Assembly: GCA_946187695.1 (NCBI GenBank)
Contig: CAMHSB010000001.1
Location: 62,001 to 126,000, forward strand
DNA from: an uncultured Bacteroidales bacterium
GTDB lineage: Bacteria > Bacteroidota > Bacteroidia > Bacteroidales > Paludibacteraceae
DNA length: 64,000 nucleotides
Direction of reading: 5' to 3'
Shown: piece by piece, positions 17,816 to 28,253 of the stretch
Layout: each line of letters starts with the position of its first letter
Position numbering within the stretch: position 1 is the first letter of the stretch
Notes under the pieces: model-generated
The model's input: only the letters and a program-made list of their open reading frames with translations
What the model was told of the DNA's origin: nothing
Database searches by the model: none
Program-made: the position numbers and the translations under genes

Positions 17816-19247
17816 ACGCTTTGCGTTCATAGGGGTATTAGTTGTTATTGCGTGCTGTTGGACAGCATGTAAGGACGATGCCGCCAGTACCGGAAGTCAT
17901 ATCCTGGATAACAGCGACAGCATCATCGTAATTGCCGATACGTTTGAGCTCCGCTCGCGCATCGATACCAGTAGCGCTATCGTCTCCCAGCCGGACTCAA
18001 CCTTGTTAGGTGAGATAGAGACCGGTTACGGTACCGTACGCGCACGTATCTTGACGCAACTGGCTTGTCCGGAAGGTTATGCCTACCCGAGCAATGCGAT
18101 TATCGATTCGATATCCCTCTTCTTCTATTACTCCACATGGACAGGCGACGGGTTGGCTCCGCTTACCATCAATGTATATGAGATGGACGGTGCATCGCTC
18201 TCTTATACGCAGACCTACAAGACCGATATTCCTGTGGATGAATATTGCTCGCGCACGAAGAGTATCCTTCGCAGTCGCCGCATCGTGGTGGCGTCCGAAA
18301 AACGCGATTCAATCCAGGATAACAATGGTTACTACGTGCCGATGGTTCGCCTGATGACCGACTCCACTTCAGATTTCTTCCGTCGTTTTGCAGCCATCCG
18401 TTCTTTCACCACCCAAGAAGCGTTCAACAAGCAGTTCAAGGGCTTGCTCATCGAGTCGGATTTCGGTAGTTCCACCATTCTCAATGTCAACGACATTGCT
18501 TTAGGCGTGTACTACCATTTCACCTACGCCAAAGCCGGCAAAGACACCACGGTGAACGACATGAAGGCTTTCTACGCCAACTCCGAGGTGCGTACGGTCA
18601 ATTCTATCCAGTACATGAACAAAGATAAGTTGCTGCAAAGCCTGCGGCAAGACTCTGCTAACTTCAACTATATCGTCGGTCCGGCAGGTATCTTCACCCG
18701 CATCGCGCTACCGGTTAAACAGTTGAAGAATTCGATGCGTGAGAACCTGATAGAAAGCATCTTCGAGAACGGCGATACGCTCCTCAAACGCCCGTACGTA
18801 AACTTAGCGGAACTGCGCGTGGACGTAACAAACGTTTTCACCGGTTCGACTGCAGAACGCACCAGCAACGACTGGTTGCAACCGGCGCCGTACATGCTGC
18901 TGGTAAGGGATGCTTCCGCCGAGCGTGTTTTGTTGGGTAGCGAGGTGCCGACCGACACCTGTGCCCTTGTCGGTACCCTCACGTCCGGTGTGGATGCAGA
19001 TGGTAACACCACCTATTATTACAGTTATGACCTGTCTACGCTCCTGACCCAAGAGATACGCAAAGAAGAGGTTCCGGAGCAATTGATCTTGCGTCTGGTG
19101 CCGGTAGCTATACAGACCGCTACAACGACTTCTTCGACCACTATCATCTCTTCCGTTAAAGAGGCGCAGACCCTTTCTGCAACAAAAATCCGCTCGGCGC
19201 AGAGCGCGAGCGGACTGTCTCTCAAACTGGTTTACTCCGGTTTCTAA
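17808..19247 (+). CDS. DUF4270 lipoprotein
   Basis: A 479-residue predicted lipoprotein: signal MSKRFAFIGVLVVIACCWTAC, then DUF4270 hallmarks (GYGTVRARILTQLACPEGYAYPSNAIIDSISLFFYYSTWTGD in pieces, FKGLLIESDFGSSTIL, TYYYSYDLSTLLTQEIR). The family is restricted to Bacteroidetes, predicted to face outward, and of unknown function. The start at 17808 gives a clean lipoprotein signal and an eight-base overlap with the GT5 gene. Starting further upstream would translate that gene's 3' end in the wrong frame. Confidence 0.9.
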   Translation: MSKRFAFIGVLVVIACCWTACKDDAASTGSHILDNSDSIIVIADTFELRSRIDTSSAIVSQPDSTLLGEIETGYGTVRARILTQLACPEGYAYPSNAIIDSISLFFYYSTWTGDGLAPLTINVYEMDGASLSYTQTYKTDIPVDEYCSRTKSILRSRRIVVASEKRDSIQDNNGYYVPMVRLMTDSTSDFFRRFAAIRSFTTQEAFNKQFKGLLIESDFGSSTILNVNDIALGVYYHFTYAKAGKDTTVNDMKAFYANSEVRTVNSIQYMNKDKLLQSLRQDSANFNYIVGPAGIFTRIALPVKQLKNSMRENLIESIFENGDTLLKRPYVNLAELRVDVTNVFTGSTAERTSNDWLQPAPYMLLVRDASAERVLLGSEVPTDTCALVGTLTSGVDADGNTTYYYSYDLSTLLTQEIRKEEVPEQLILRLVPVAIQTATTTSSTTIISSVKEAQTLSATKIRSAQSASGLSLKLVYSGF

Positions 19248-19253
19248 GAAACC

Positions 19254-20498
19254 TTATACGGCGTTTCGCAGCCGCACATAGTCGGCTTTTTCCAGTTTCT
19301 GGCGTGCATAATCCTTGGTGACAGTGAAGACTTGCTGTTCGCCTAACTGTTTCTTATTGGGCAGTTCGAACATCAGATCGGTCATCAGCGTCTCCATCAA
19401 GCCTCTTAAGCCACGCGCACCGAGTTGGTACTCCAGGGCTTTATCGACGATATAATCGAGTGCGTTCTCATCAAAGAGCAACTTCACATTATCCATCGCC
19501 AGCAGTTTCTGATACTGCTTGGTCAGGGCGTTCTTGGGCTGCGTGAGGATACTACGCAAGGCTTCACGATTGAGCGGGTGCATATAGGTCAGTACCGGCA
19601 GACGACCGATGATCTCGGGAATCAATCCGTAGGACTTGAGGTCCTGCGGCGCGATATACTTCAGTATATTCTCCTTATCAATCTGCTCGGCTTCCTGCTG
19701 GGCATTAAATCCGATGACTTGCGTATGCATACGCTGCGCGATCTTACGTTCGATACCGTCAAAAGCACCACCGCAGATGAAGAGGATGTTTTTCGTATCC
19801 ACATGGATCATCTCCTGGTCCGGATGCTTACGACCACCCTGAGGCGGCACGTTCACCACCGATCCTTCGAGCATCTTCAACAAGCTCTGCTGAACCCCCT
19901 CTCCGCTCACGTCACGCGTGATGGACATATTCTCAGATTTACGGGCAATCTTGTCGATTTCATCGATAAAAACGATGCCTCGTTGTGCCTTCGTTACATC
20001 GTAATTAGCATCTTGCAACAGGCGCACTAAAAGAGTCTCTACATCCTCACCTACGTACCCTGCCTGGGTGAGCGAAGTGGCATCACCGATAGCAAAAGGA
20101 ACCTTGAGCAACTTAGCGATCGTACGCGCCAAGAGCGTCTTACCTGTTCCGGTCGAACCCACCAAGAGGATGTTGGATTTCTCGATCTCTACATCGTCGT
20201 TGGTGATTTCTTGAAGCACGCGTTTGTAATGGTTATAGACAGCGACCGAGAGGAAGCGTTTTGCTTCCTCCTGGCCGATGACATATTGATCCAGAAAATC
20301 CTTAATCTTCTGCGGGGTCGGCAGATTCTCTACCGTCAGTTCTTCGCTATTGAGTGAACGCGCTTTGGGACGCGACATAAGAATCTTATGTCCCTGCTCG
20401 ATACACTCGCTGCAGATCAGCACATCGTTGTCCTGCGCGGAGAACATCTCCGGCATCGACCGACCGCAGAAATTACAAAAATTTCCTTTTCTTCCCAT
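19254..20498 (-). CDS. clpX: ClpX, ATP-dependent unfoldase of ClpXP
   Basis: AAA+ unfoldase that recognises tagged proteins and feeds ClpP. The 414 residues include an N-terminal zinc-binding domain (Cys8, Cys11, Cys29, Cys32), Walker A GSTGTGKT, the pore loop GYVGED, Walker [13 protein letters not shown], a hydrophobic ClpP-docking loop region and sensor 2 GARGLRGL. The start shares one base with the secDF stop (TAATG). clpP is not adjacent, unlike the usual clpP-clpX order. Confidence 0.98.
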   Translation of the reverse strand: MGRKGNFCNFCGRSMPEMFSAQDNDVLICSECIEQGHKILMSRPKARSLNSEELTVENLPTPQKIKDFLDQYVIGQEEAKRFLSVAVYNHYKRVLQEITNDDVEIEKSNILLVGSTGTGKTLLARTIAKLLKVPFAIGDATSLTQAGYVGEDVETLLVRLLQDANYDVTKAQRGIVFIDEIDKIARKSENMSITRDVSGEGVQQSLLKMLEGSVVNVPPQGGRKHPDQEMIHVDTKNILFICGGAFDGIERKIAQRMHTQVIGFNAQQEAEQIDKENILKYIAPQDLKSYGLIPEIIGRLPVLTYMHPLNREALRSILTQPKNALTKQYQKLLAMDNVKLLFDENALDYIVDKALEYQLGARGLRGLMETLMTDLMFELPNKKQLGEQQVFTVTKDYARQKLEKADYVRLRNAV

Positions 20499-23400
20499 TA
20501 CTTCTTAGCCTCAGCTTTCTTGGCTGCACGTTTCGCCTGTGCCAATTGAATGTCATAAGCAATCGGCGAAGCGATGAACAGAGACGAATAGGTACCTACG
20601 ATTACACCCATGAGGAGTGCGAATACGAAGCCTTGGATCGTCTCACCACCGAAGATAAAGATTGCGAGCAATACAACGAACGTACTCATAGAGGTCGAGA
20701 ACGTACGGCTGAGCGTGTTGTTCAAAGCGTCGTTGATGTTCACTTTCTTCTCGCGCTTCGGATAGAGTCCGTTGTACTCACGAACACGGTCGAAGATGAC
20801 CACGGTATCGTTGATCGAATAACCGATAACGGTCAGGATAGCAGCGATGAAGGCCTGGTCGATCTCCATAGAGAAAGGCATGATCTTCCACAGGACAGCA
20901 TACAGACCGAGGATGATCACGGTATCGTGTGCCAATGCAACCAATGCACCAACCGAGTAAGCGAAGTTACGGAAGCGGAGCAGGATATAGAGGAAGATCA
21001 CGATCAGTGCAGCAAAGATAGCCCAAACGGCACTGGTCTTGATATCGTCTGCAATCGCCGGACCAACCTTCTGGCTCGACATGATACCTACCTCGGCATT
21101 CGAGTCGGTCGAACGGAAGTCATCGAAGGTGATATTCTCACCCAAGAACGGCTTGCAGCCCTCGTAGAGCAGTGCCTCGATCGCCTCGTCAGCCTCAGCA
21201 TTATCCTCGTGGATACGATAGTTGGTGGAGATACGAACCTGGTTGGCGTCGTTACCGTAGGTGATCACATTCAGCGAGAAGAGTTCGCCGTCCTCCAGCG
21301 TAGCGCTGAAAGTCTTATCAAGGCTCTCGCGTACATCCTGGGTGTTGATATTCCGGTCGAAACGGACAACATAGTTACGTCCTCCAGAGAAATCAATACC
21401 GAGGTTCAGTTTACCGAAGATATGCGGCTCCAGACCCAGAACAGCGAAGATAACCAATGCGCCCGACAGGCAGTAAGCCCATTTGCGCGCAGCCACGAAA
21501 TCGAAATGTATATTCTGGAGGAAGTTCTTCATCAGTTTGGTGGTGAAGCTGAGCTCCTTCGCAGTCTCTTTCTTTGCATAGTCTTCGAGCAACAGACGGG
21601 TGATGAACACAGCCGTGAGGAACGAAGAGATGATACCGATCATGTAGGTAACAGCGAAGCCCTTGATCGGACCGGTACCGAAGATAGCCAAGATAGCACC
21701 CGTCAGGAACGAAGTAACGTTCGCATCCACGATGGCGCTGATGGCACCCTTGAAACCGTCCTCGATAGCCTTACGCATGCCCTTACCTGCGCGCAACTCC
21801 TCGCGGATACGCTCGTAGATAAGCACGTTTGCATCGACCGCCATACCCATCGTCAACACGATACCTGCGATACCCGGCAAGGTCAGTACAGCGCTGAACG
21901 AAGAGAGGATACCCACCAACAGGAAGACGTTACATACCAAAGCAGCATCGGCGATCAGACCCGGGATCCAACCATAGTAGAAGATCATGTAGATCAGGAT
22001 GAGGCAGAAACCGAGTACGAAAGACCAGAGACCCGACTGGATAGCCTCACGACCCAGCGACGGACCTACCACGCTCTCCTCGATGATACGAGCAGGAGCC
22101 GGCATCTTACCCGACTTGAGGGTGTTGGCCAAGTCTTTTGCCTCTTCTACGGTGAAGTTACCGGTGATCTGACTGTTGCCACCTGCGATCTCGCTCTGTA
22201 CGGTCGGGAACGAATAAACGTATCCGTCCAGTACGATAGCTACCGACTTACCAATGTTATCTTTGGTCAGACGCTGCCAGGTCTTTGCACCTTCGGCATT
22301 CATCGACATCGATACATTTGCATAGGCACTCAGCTGCGAGAAGTCTGCACGTGCGTCCGTGATCACGTCACCTTCGAGGCTTGCACGACCGTCACGCTGC
22401 GCTTTGAGCGCTACCAGGTTATAGTAAGCGTTTGCCTCATCGATAGCCTTCACCGTCCAGTAGAAACGAGCGTCACGCGGCAGAACGGCTTTTGCGATCT
22501 GCGAGGTGAGCATTGCGTTTACCTTCGCGGTATCCGTATAATGAACGGTACCTACGACCGGACCACGATAAGCCTGACCGGCTTGGTTGATAGACGGATT
22601 GAGGATAGCGAAGAGCGGGTTGCTCTTTTTGTACTCTGCTACTTGCGCAGCTTGATCCGCCTCAGCAGCGGTGCTGTCACCTAACAACTCAGCGAGCTCA
22701 TCACCCTCTGCCTTCGGAGCCTCTTCCTCTTTTACTTCCTCTGCCTTAACCTCTTCTGCCTCTTCAGCTTGCGCACCGGCGGCAAACTCACGGTTGATCT
22801 GCGCGAGCATCGGCAGCAACTCGGAAGCCTCATAGGTCTCCCAGAACTCGAGGTTAGCCGAACCTTGGAGCAGTTTACGAACACGCTCCGGCTCTTTGAT
22901 ACCCGGCAACTCAATCAGGATACGACCCGGTTGAGCCAATTTCTGAATATTCGGCTGAACAACACCGAAACGGTCGATACGCGTACGGAGCACGTTGAAC
23001 GAGTTCTGAATCGCACCGTCAACCTCCTCACGGATCACTTTCTCTACCTCATCGTTGGTCGAAGTGAGGGTCACTTTGTCTTTCAACTCGAAAGTCGAGA
23101 AGATAGAAGCCAACTGACCTTCCGGATCAATCTCTTTGAATGACTCAATGAAGAGCGTAACGAAGTCCGCACCGCTCGATTTCTGTTTCTGTTTAGCAAG
23201 CGCCAAAGCCTCTTTGTAGTTCGGGGTCTCATTGTGACCGCTGAGCGCATCGAGAATGTCCGGAACGGACACTTCCATCGTTACGTTCATACCGCCCTTC
23301 AAGTCCAGACCGAGATTGATCTCTTTCTCGCGGCACTCCTTAAGGGTGTAACCAAACCACACTTTCTTAGCAGCAATAGAGTCCAGATAGAGGTACTCTT

Positions 23401-23533
23401 TTGCATCATCGCCTGCCGCATACTCTTTGGCCTTCTTGTCATAATGACTGGTTACCAAAGAGAACGACAGATAGAAGGCGCATACCAACGCAAGGCACAC
23501 CGCCAAAATTCTAACAAGTCCTTTGTTTTGCAT
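20498..23533 (-). CDS. secDF: SecDF, fused protein-export membrane protein
   Basis: Uses proton motive force to help SecYEG complete translocation. A single 1011-residue chain fuses SecD (N-terminal helix, EINLGLDLKGGMNVTME, large periplasmic P1 domain, GMAVDANVLIYERIREE) and SecF (from about 660; GIDFSGGRNYVVRF, YSINDTVVIFDRVRE). About 12 helices are expected. A Glu/Ala-rich linker at about 255-290 inside the P1 domain is an insertion common in Bacteroidetes. Its promoter is at 23624-23655 and it is co-transcribed with clpX. Confidence 0.97.
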   Translation of the reverse strand: MQNKGLVRILAVCLALVCAFYLSFSLVTSHYDKKAKEYAAGDDAKEYLYLDSIAAKKVWFGYTLKECREKEINLGLDLKGGMNVTMEVSVPDILDALSGHNETPNYKEALALAKQKQKSSGADFVTLFIESFKEIDPEGQLASIFSTFELKDKVTLTSTNDEVEKVIREEVDGAIQNSFNVLRTRIDRFGVVQPNIQKLAQPGRILIELPGIKEPERVRKLLQGSANLEFWETYEASELLPMLAQINREFAAGAQAEEAEEVKAEEVKEEEAPKAEGDELAELLGDSTAAEADQAAQVAEYKKSNPLFAILNPSINQAGQAYRGPVVGTVHYTDTAKVNAMLTSQIAKAVLPRDARFYWTVKAIDEANAYYNLVALKAQRDGRASLEGDVITDARADFSQLSAYANVSMSMNAEGAKTWQRLTKDNIGKSVAIVLDGYVYSFPTVQSEIAGGNSQITGNFTVEEAKDLANTLKSGKMPAPARIIEESVVGPSLGREAIQSGLWSFVLGFCLILIYMIFYYGWIPGLIADAALVCNVFLLVGILSSFSAVLTLPGIAGIVLTMGMAVDANVLIYERIREELRAGKGMRKAIEDGFKGAISAIVDANVTSFLTGAILAIFGTGPIKGFAVTYMIGIISSFLTAVFITRLLLEDYAKKETAKELSFTTKLMKNFLQNIHFDFVAARKWAYCLSGALVIFAVLGLEPHIFGKLNLGIDFSGGRNYVVRFDRNINTQDVRESLDKTFSATLEDGELFSLNVITYGNDANQVRISTNYRIHEDNAEADEAIEALLYEGCKPFLGENITFDDFRSTDSNAEVGIMSSQKVGPAIADDIKTSAVWAIFAALIVIFLYILLRFRNFAYSVGALVALAHDTVIILGLYAVLWKIMPFSMEIDQAFIAAILTVIGYSINDTVVIFDRVREYNGLYPKREKKVNINDALNNTLSRTFSTSMSTFVVLLAIFIFGGETIQGFVFALLMGVIVGTYSSLFIASPIAYDIQLAQAKRAAKKAEAKK

Positions 23534-23623
23534 AATAGTTTTTTGTATTTAATTTTTATTTATATGCATTATTTTTCGTGTGTACGCAACGGGCATACCT
23601 GCGCACGACACACAAAAAGTGCG

Positions 23624-23655
23624 CAAAATTACAAAAAAAAAATGAATTGCGCAAG
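23624..23655 (-). promoter_or_regulatory. Promoter of secDF-clpX
   Basis: Minus-strand -7 TAATTTTG (23631-23624) and -33 CTTG (23655-23652) with a 20-base spacer. The leader to the start codon is about 85 bases. Confidence 0.75.
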
Positions 23656-23670
23656 AAAAAAATGGAAAAA

Positions 23671-23702
23671 CTTGCGTATTTGCAAATTTTGTAGTACTTT
23701 TG
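23671..23702 (+). promoter_or_regulatory. Promoter of the 23724 membrane protein
   Basis: CTTG at 23671-23674 and TACTTTTG at 23695-23702. It is separate from, not overlapping, the leftward secDF promoter. Confidence 0.78.
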
Positions 23703-23723
23703 CAGCCGTTTTTGGGAATAATT

Positions 23724-24251
23724 ATGAGTGAAACAGTAGATAAACGTACGCTGACTGCCATGTACCGTCGTTGGGCATACATGGTGATTGCGATCGCGGC
23801 ATCGGCCTTTTTGTTTACCCGACCGGTATTCAATTTTCAAGACGATAAGGGCATCATTTATGTCCGTAGTTTTTCGATGGATCAGACTACTTTCTATGTC
23901 ACCCAAACGGATTTACAAACGGGCAGGCAAGAGGTAGTGGCGACCATGTCGGTGAAGTTGCTTTATTACTGCAACAAACTGATGCTTTGGAGTTGCATCC
24001 TCTGCTTTTTGTGCTTCTTCAGCAACCAAGGACGCATGTGGATTGCACTTATCACCGCCTTGATCGGTGGTGCGTACTATGGGCTGATGCTCTATTACGC
24101 ACTCAAGATGTCCGACCTGCATTATGTGACGCTCTATCCGCATCTGATATCCGCCCTTCCGGCAGTAGTGATCGAGATGATGATTCTGCTCCGACATAAC
24201 ATTGTCGGTTCGATGCTCTACCTCGACGAGACAGCCGGTACGGAAGAGTAA
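23724..24251 (+). CDS. Four-helix membrane protein, DUF4293-like
   Basis: A 175-residue inner-membrane protein. One helix lies near the N-terminus (AYMVIAIAASAFLFTRPVF). A hydrophilic loop of about 45 residues follows (YVTQTDLQTGRQEVVATMS), then three helices (MLWSCILCFLCFFS, MWIALITALIGGAYYGLMLYYAL and LISALPAVVIEMMILL). The layout resembles DUF4293 of Bacteroidetes, but I assign it only from topology and length. The ATG at 23724 was chosen because an earlier one at 23700 lies inside the promoter. A strong terminator follows. Confidence 0.75.
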   Translation: MSETVDKRTLTAMYRRWAYMVIAIAASAFLFTRPVFNFQDDKGIIYVRSFSMDQTTFYVTQTDLQTGRQEVVATMSVKLLYYCNKLMLWSCILCFLCFFSNQGRMWIALITALIGGAYYGLMLYYALKMSDLHYVTLYPHLISALPAVVIEMMILLRHNIVGSMLYLDETAGTEE

Positions 24252-24270
24252 AAAGAAGCGTAAAAAAACA

Positions 24271-24302
24271 AATCAGGCGCCCGATTGGACGCCTGATTTT
24301 TT
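24271..24302. terminator. Bidirectional intrinsic terminator
   Basis: AATCAGGCG (24271-24279) pairs with CGCCTGATT (24290-24298) around a 10-base loop, with a T run rightward and an A run leftward. It serves the membrane protein gene and the convergent pckA. Confidence 0.9.
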
Positions 24303-24328
24303 GTATTCGCCAAGTTTGGCGAAACCGG

Positions 24329-25933
24329 TTAGAGTTGCGGACCTGCAGCAACAAGTGCCTTACCTGCTTCGTTCGACGTATATTTGTCGAAGTTCTTGAT
24401 GAAGCGAGCAGCGAGGTCTTTTGCTTTCTCCTCCCACTGAGCAGCGTCAGCGTAGGTGTCACGCGGATCCAAGATGTTCGGATCAACACCCGGCAGAGCG
24501 GTCGGTACTTCGAAGTTGAAGTACGGAATTTTCTTTGTCGGAGCGCTCAGGATGTCGCCACCGAGGATAGCGTCGATGATACCACGGGTGTCGCGGATCG
24601 AGATACGCTTACCGGTACCGTTCCAACCGGTGTTAACGAGGTATGCCTTCGCACCGGATTTCTCCATCTTCTTAACCAGCTCCTCTGCATATTTGGTCGG
24701 ATGGAGCTCCAAGAATGCCTGACCGAAGCAAGCGGAGAAGGTCGGAGTCGGCTCGGTGATACCACGCTCGGTACCTGCCAACTTAGCCGTGAAACCGCTC
24801 AGGAAGTAGTACTTCGTCTGCTCCGGAGTCAGGATCGATACAGGAGGCAGTACGCCAAAGGCGTCAGCACTCAGGAAGATCACGTTCTTAGCTGCCGGAC
24901 CTGCAGATACCGGACGAACGATTTTCTCGATATGGTTGATCGGATAGCTTACACGGGTGTTCTCGGTTACGCTCTTATCAGCGAAATCGATCTTGCCGTT
25001 CTCGTCAACCGTTACGTTCTCGAGGAGTGCGTTACGACGGATAGCAGCGTAGATGTCCGGCTCGCTTTCTTTGTCAAGGTTGATCACCTTTGCATAGCAA
25101 CCACCTTCGAAGTTGAACACACCCTGATCGTCCCATCCGTGCTCGTCGTCACCGATAAGCAGACGTTTCGGGTCGGTGGACAGAGTGGTCTTACCGGTAC
25201 CGGAGAGACCGAAGAAGATAGCGGTGTTCTTGCCTTCCATGTCGGTGTTAGCCGAGCAGTGCATGGATGCGATGCCCTTCAGCGGCAGGTAGTAGTTCAT
25301 CATGGAGAACATACCTTTCTTCATCTCACCACCGTACCAGGTATTGAGGATAACCTGCTCACGGCTCGTGGTGTTGAAGGCAACGCAAGTCTCGCTGTTC
25401 AGACCGAGCTCTTTGTAGTTCTCTACTTTTGCCAACGAAGCGTTGTAGATCACGAAGTCCGGCTCGAAGTTAGCCAACTCCTCTTCACTCGGCTGGATGA
25501 ACATGTTCTTTACGAAGTGAGCCTGCCATGCAACCTCCACGATGAAGCGTACAGCCATGCGGGTGTCTTTGTTAGCGCCGCAGAAAGCATCTACTACGTA
25601 CAGGTTCTTGCCGCTCAGCTCCTTGATAGCGAGCTCTTTTACCTTAGCCCAAACGTCCTCAGACATCGGGTGGTTGTCGTTCTTGTAACCCTCGGTGGTC
25701 CACCAAACGGTGTCCTTCGAGTTAGCGTCCATCACGATGTATTTGTCTTTCGGCGAACGACCGGTGTAGATACCGGTCATTACGTTCACCGCGTTCAGCT
25801 CGGTGTTCTGACCTTTTGCGTAGCCTGTGAGCTCCGGCTTGGTCTCCTCTGCGAACAGATACTCGTACGACGGGTTGTGTGCGATAACGGTCGCACCCTT
25901 GATACCATACTTGGTAAGATCTAATTCTTTCAT
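24329..25933 (-). CDS. pckA: Phosphoenolpyruvate carboxykinase (ATP)
   Basis: Interconverts oxaloacetate + ATP and phosphoenolpyruvate + CO2 + ADP. In anaerobic Bacteroidales it often runs in the carboxylating direction, feeding succinate formation. 534 residues. The kinase P-loop [11 protein letters not shown], metal-site [30 protein letters not shown] near residue 58 and the [17 protein letters not shown] segment are all present. It is monocistronic, with its own promoter (25982-26013) and terminator. Confidence 0.98.
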   Translation of the reverse strand: MKELDLTKYGIKGATVIAHNPSYEYLFAEETKPELTGYAKGQNTELNAVNVMTGIYTGRSPKDKYIVMDANSKDTVWWTTEGYKNDNHPMSEDVWAKVKELAIKELSGKNLYVVDAFCGANKDTRMAVRFIVEVAWQAHFVKNMFIQPSEEELANFEPDFVIYNASLAKVENYKELGLNSETCVAFNTTSREQVILNTWYGGEMKKGMFSMMNYYLPLKGIASMHCSANTDMEGKNTAIFFGLSGTGKTTLSTDPKRLLIGDDEHGWDDQGVFNFEGGCYAKVINLDKESEPDIYAAIRRNALLENVTVDENGKIDFADKSVTENTRVSYPINHIEKIVRPVSAGPAAKNVIFLSADAFGVLPPVSILTPEQTKYYFLSGFTAKLAGTERGITEPTPTFSACFGQAFLELHPTKYAEELVKKMEKSGAKAYLVNTGWNGTGKRISIRDTRGIIDAILGGDILSAPTKKIPYFNFEVPTALPGVDPNILDPRDTYADAAQWEEKAKDLAARFIKNFDKYTSNEAGKALVAAGPQL

Positions 25934-25981
25934 TTTAGTATATATTTTGTGATTTTTAATAATTCGTTAATAAACCGGCTA

Positions 25982-26013
25982 CAAAATTACTACATTTTTT
26001 GCAATTGTGCAAA
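25982..26013 (-). promoter_or_regulatory. Promoter of pckA
   Basis: Minus-strand -7 TAATTTTG (25989-25982) and -33 TTTG (26013-26010) with a 20-base spacer. The -33 box is one arm of the 16-base near-palindrome TTTGCAATTGTGCAAA (25998-26013). Confidence 0.8.
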
Positions 26014-26059
26014 TGTAAAACGCTTTTTTTAAGAAATTTTCTTAAAATTGTACAATTTG

Positions 26060-26091
26060 TTTGCCAAATCCAACTTTTTTTTGTAATTTTG
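26060..26091 (+). promoter_or_regulatory. Promoter of the 26101 operon
   Basis: TTTG at 26060-26063 and TAATTTTG at 26084-26091 with a 20-base spacer. The ATG at 26101 is only 10 bases past the -7 box. Confidence 0.8.
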
Positions 26092-26100
26092 CAGTCCGTA

Positions 26101-26697
26101 ATGGATTTTGAACGCTACGATAAGGAGGATTTGCAAGCCGCACTGCAGGTGTTACGCAACGGAGGCATCATCGTCTATCCCACGGATACCGTGTGGGGTA
26201 TCGGCTGTGATGCAACGAAAGCCGAAGCGGTTGCCAAGATCTATGCCCTCAAGCAGCGGGAAGACAGCAAATCCATGCTCGTGCTGCTGGACAGCCCTGC
26301 CAAGTTGCCGTACTATGTCGGTGAAATCCCCGATGCGGCGTGGGCGATGTTAGAGGCCGTTCAGGATGCCGAAGAAACAAAACCCCTGACGATTATCTAT
26401 CCGAATGCCCGCAATATGGCAGCGAATTTAATTGCCGAAGATGATTCGGTTGGCATTCGCATCACCAACGAGCCCTTCAGTAAAGCCCTCTGCGCCCAAC
26501 TGAAACATCCGCTTGTATCGACCAGCGCGAATATAAGCGGTCATCCGACGGCGCGGTTCTTCCACGAGATAGAAAACGAGATTCTGGAAGGAGCCGACTA
26601 TGTTTGCCGGTTCCGGCGCGAGGATGACTGTCCGCACGAGCCCAGTAGTATTATTAAGATTCATGCCGACGGCACTTTCCAAATCATTCGCCCATGA
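26101..26697 (+). CDS. Sua5/YciO/YrdC family protein (threonylcarbamoyl-AMP synthase)
   Basis: A 198-residue cytosolic protein of the YrdC fold. GGIIVYPTDTVWGIGCDA near the N-terminus, IYALKQREDSKSMLVLL and HPLVSTSANISGHPT are the family motifs that bind ATP and the threonine/bicarbonate intermediate. The expected role is making threonylcarbamoyl-AMP for t6A37 in tRNA; the YciO branch is the alternative. An in-frame ATG at 25999 lies upstream of the promoter and would add 34 residues, so it was rejected. The stop overlaps the next start by four bases. Confidence 0.9.
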   Translation: MDFERYDKEDLQAALQVLRNGGIIVYPTDTVWGIGCDATKAEAVAKIYALKQREDSKSMLVLLDSPAKLPYYVGEIPDAAWAMLEAVQDAEETKPLTIIYPNARNMAANLIAEDDSVGIRITNEPFSKALCAQLKHPLVSTSANISGHPTARFFHEIENEILEGADYVCRFRREDDCPHEPSSIIKIHADGTFQIIRP

Positions 26698-27965
26698 CGC
26701 TCCGACGCAAACAACAATTATGGTATCTTACCGCCGACTTCATCAGTAGCGAACTGGTGTGGATCTTTTTCTTAGGCTTCCGCTGGATGGTCTATGACGG
26801 TCGTGTGTCGCTATTGAATGAGGTGCTCGTTCCGGCGTTCAGCTACTGGCTTCCGCTCTTGGTTTATCCGTTCATCTGTCTGGTGGTTTACTACCTGTCC
26901 GGCTACTACCTGCGTCCCTTCCAAAAGCCCTTATGGCGCGAGTTCCTGCGCACAGCAGGCTCGGCAGTCGTCATATCGTTGCTCTTTTTCTTCATTATCA
27001 TTATAGATGATAACGTAGAATCCTACAACCAATACCTGACCTCCCTGGCTGTGTTGTTCGGACTGCAGTTCACGCTCAGCTATATTCCCCGTCTGACGAT
27101 CACCCTTCTCTCCCGTCGCCGCGGCGTTCAGCGCACGCGCATCGTGCACTCCATGGAGGAAGCGGAAGAACTGGTAACCGGAGAACAGGACGAGGTCATT
27201 ATTGACCTGCCTCAAGACTACACCGACCGGCAGTTATACGAACTCATCGCGCGCCTGTACCCGCTCTCGTGCGAAATAAGTATGGTTCCGCGCGTGTACG
27301 ATATGCTTACCGGTGCGGCGCGTATCGGTCATCTCGACCGACCGTCCCTTATCCGCATCACCGAGTTCCATATGTCTGACTCCGAGTTGTGTACCAAACG
27401 TGCGTTTGATGTAGTAGCCTCCGGAATAGGTCTGATCTTGACCTCACCGCTTTTCGCCCTGATCGCACTGCTGGTCAAGTGCAGTTCCAAAGGTCCGGTT
27501 TTCTATGGTCAGGAGCGCATCGGACAATACGGTATCCCCTTCCGCATCTATAAGTTCCGCACGATGATCGACCATGCGGAAGCAGACGGCGTACCGCATC
27601 TGACGCTGGATCATGACCCGCGTATCACCTCGGTCGGACTCTGGCTCCGCAAATACCGCCTGGACGAACTGCCGCAACTATGGAATATCCTCCGCGGCGA
27701 CATGTCTATTGTCGGTCCGCGCCCTGAACGCGCCTATTTCATTGAGCAGATCATGAAAGAGGCTCCCTATTACTGCCTCATCTACAAAGTGCGACCGGGA
27801 CTGACCAGCTGGGGTCCCATCCGCGTCGGTTACACGGATACAATGGAAAAAATGATCGAGCGCCTGAACTGCGATATCGTCTATGTGGAAAATATGTCGC
27901 TACTGCTCGACCTCAAGATCTTATTCTTCACCACCGGTGTTATTATTCATGGAAAAGGACAATAA
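26694..27965 (+). CDS. Polyprenyl-phosphate sugar phosphotransferase (exopolysaccharide/undecaprenyl glycosyltransferase)
   Basis: A 423-residue inner-membrane enzyme that starts glycan assembly by moving a sugar-1-phosphate to undecaprenyl phosphate. Four N-terminal helices (residues about 10-150) and a soluble middle region precede the bacterial sugar transferase domain: [67 protein letters not shown] and VGPRPE. It overlaps the YrdC-like gene by four bases. No other polysaccharide genes are adjacent, so the glycan is unknown. Confidence 0.93.
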   Translation: MTLRRKQQLWYLTADFISSELVWIFFLGFRWMVYDGRVSLLNEVLVPAFSYWLPLLVYPFICLVVYYLSGYYLRPFQKPLWREFLRTAGSAVVISLLFFFIIIIDDNVESYNQYLTSLAVLFGLQFTLSYIPRLTITLLSRRRGVQRTRIVHSMEEAEELVTGEQDEVIIDLPQDYTDRQLYELIARLYPLSCEISMVPRVYDMLTGAARIGHLDRPSLIRITEFHMSDSELCTKRAFDVVASGIGLILTSPLFALIALLVKCSSKGPVFYGQERIGQYGIPFRIYKFRTMIDHAEADGVPHLTLDHDPRITSVGLWLRKYRLDELPQLWNILRGDMSIVGPRPERAYFIEQIMKEAPYYCLIYKVRPGLTSWGPIRVGYTDTMEKMIERLNCDIVYVENMSLLLDLKILFFTTGVIIHGKGQ

Positions 27966-28131
27966 ACTGACCTACGACGAGGCCCTGCAAAAGGCGGAAG
28001 CCATCATTGCACAATTGGAGCAATCCAAGGCCATCAGCATGGATGCCTACAAAAAAGCGGCAGCCGAAGCCACCGCACTTCTAAAATATTGCAAATCCGA
28101 GGTTGAGGGTATGCAAAAGGATTTATCTTAG
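27949..28131 (+). CDS. xseB: Exodeoxyribonuclease VII small subunit
   Basis: A 60-residue two-helix protein (LTYDEALQKAEAIIAQLEQ, then ISMDAYKKAAAEATALLKYCK) matching XseB, which binds the XseA catalytic subunit to degrade single-stranded DNA. The ATG at 27949 gives the family's N-terminus and overlaps the sugar transferase gene by 17 bases. xseA is not in the window. It ends the operon and is the last core gene before the AT-rich island. Confidence 0.9.
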   Translation: MEKDNKLTYDEALQKAEAIIAQLEQSKAISMDAYKKAAAEATALLKYCKSEVEGMQKDLS

Positions 28132-28157
28132 TCCATCATACCATTTTACTTTCATTC

Positions 28158-28183
28158 TCGCGACCATTTCGCGACCATTACGG
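28158..28183 (+). repeat. Left end repeat of the accessory island
   Basis: TCGCGACCATT occurs twice in tandem (28158-28168, 28169-28179). The second copy extends to CGCGACCATTACGG (28170-28183), whose inverted, one-mismatch partner is at 32689-32702. Apart from this the 122-base gap holds nothing I recognise. Confidence 0.7.
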
Positions 28184-28253
28184 ACGTCACTGGTAGGTGT
28201 GAGATCGGATGTATCTCTGTCCTATCAGTTCGTTTATCACACTTTCGTATCTA

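Noticed and set aside
20546-22684. A 712-codon open frame antisense to secDF
   Set aside because: It mirrors a strongly coding gene with balanced codons; its translation is charged and low in hydrophobic cores and resembles no family. The same applies to long antisense frames opposite pckA, the C69 dipeptidase, the glycogen synthase, the ClC gene, porX and gpmI.
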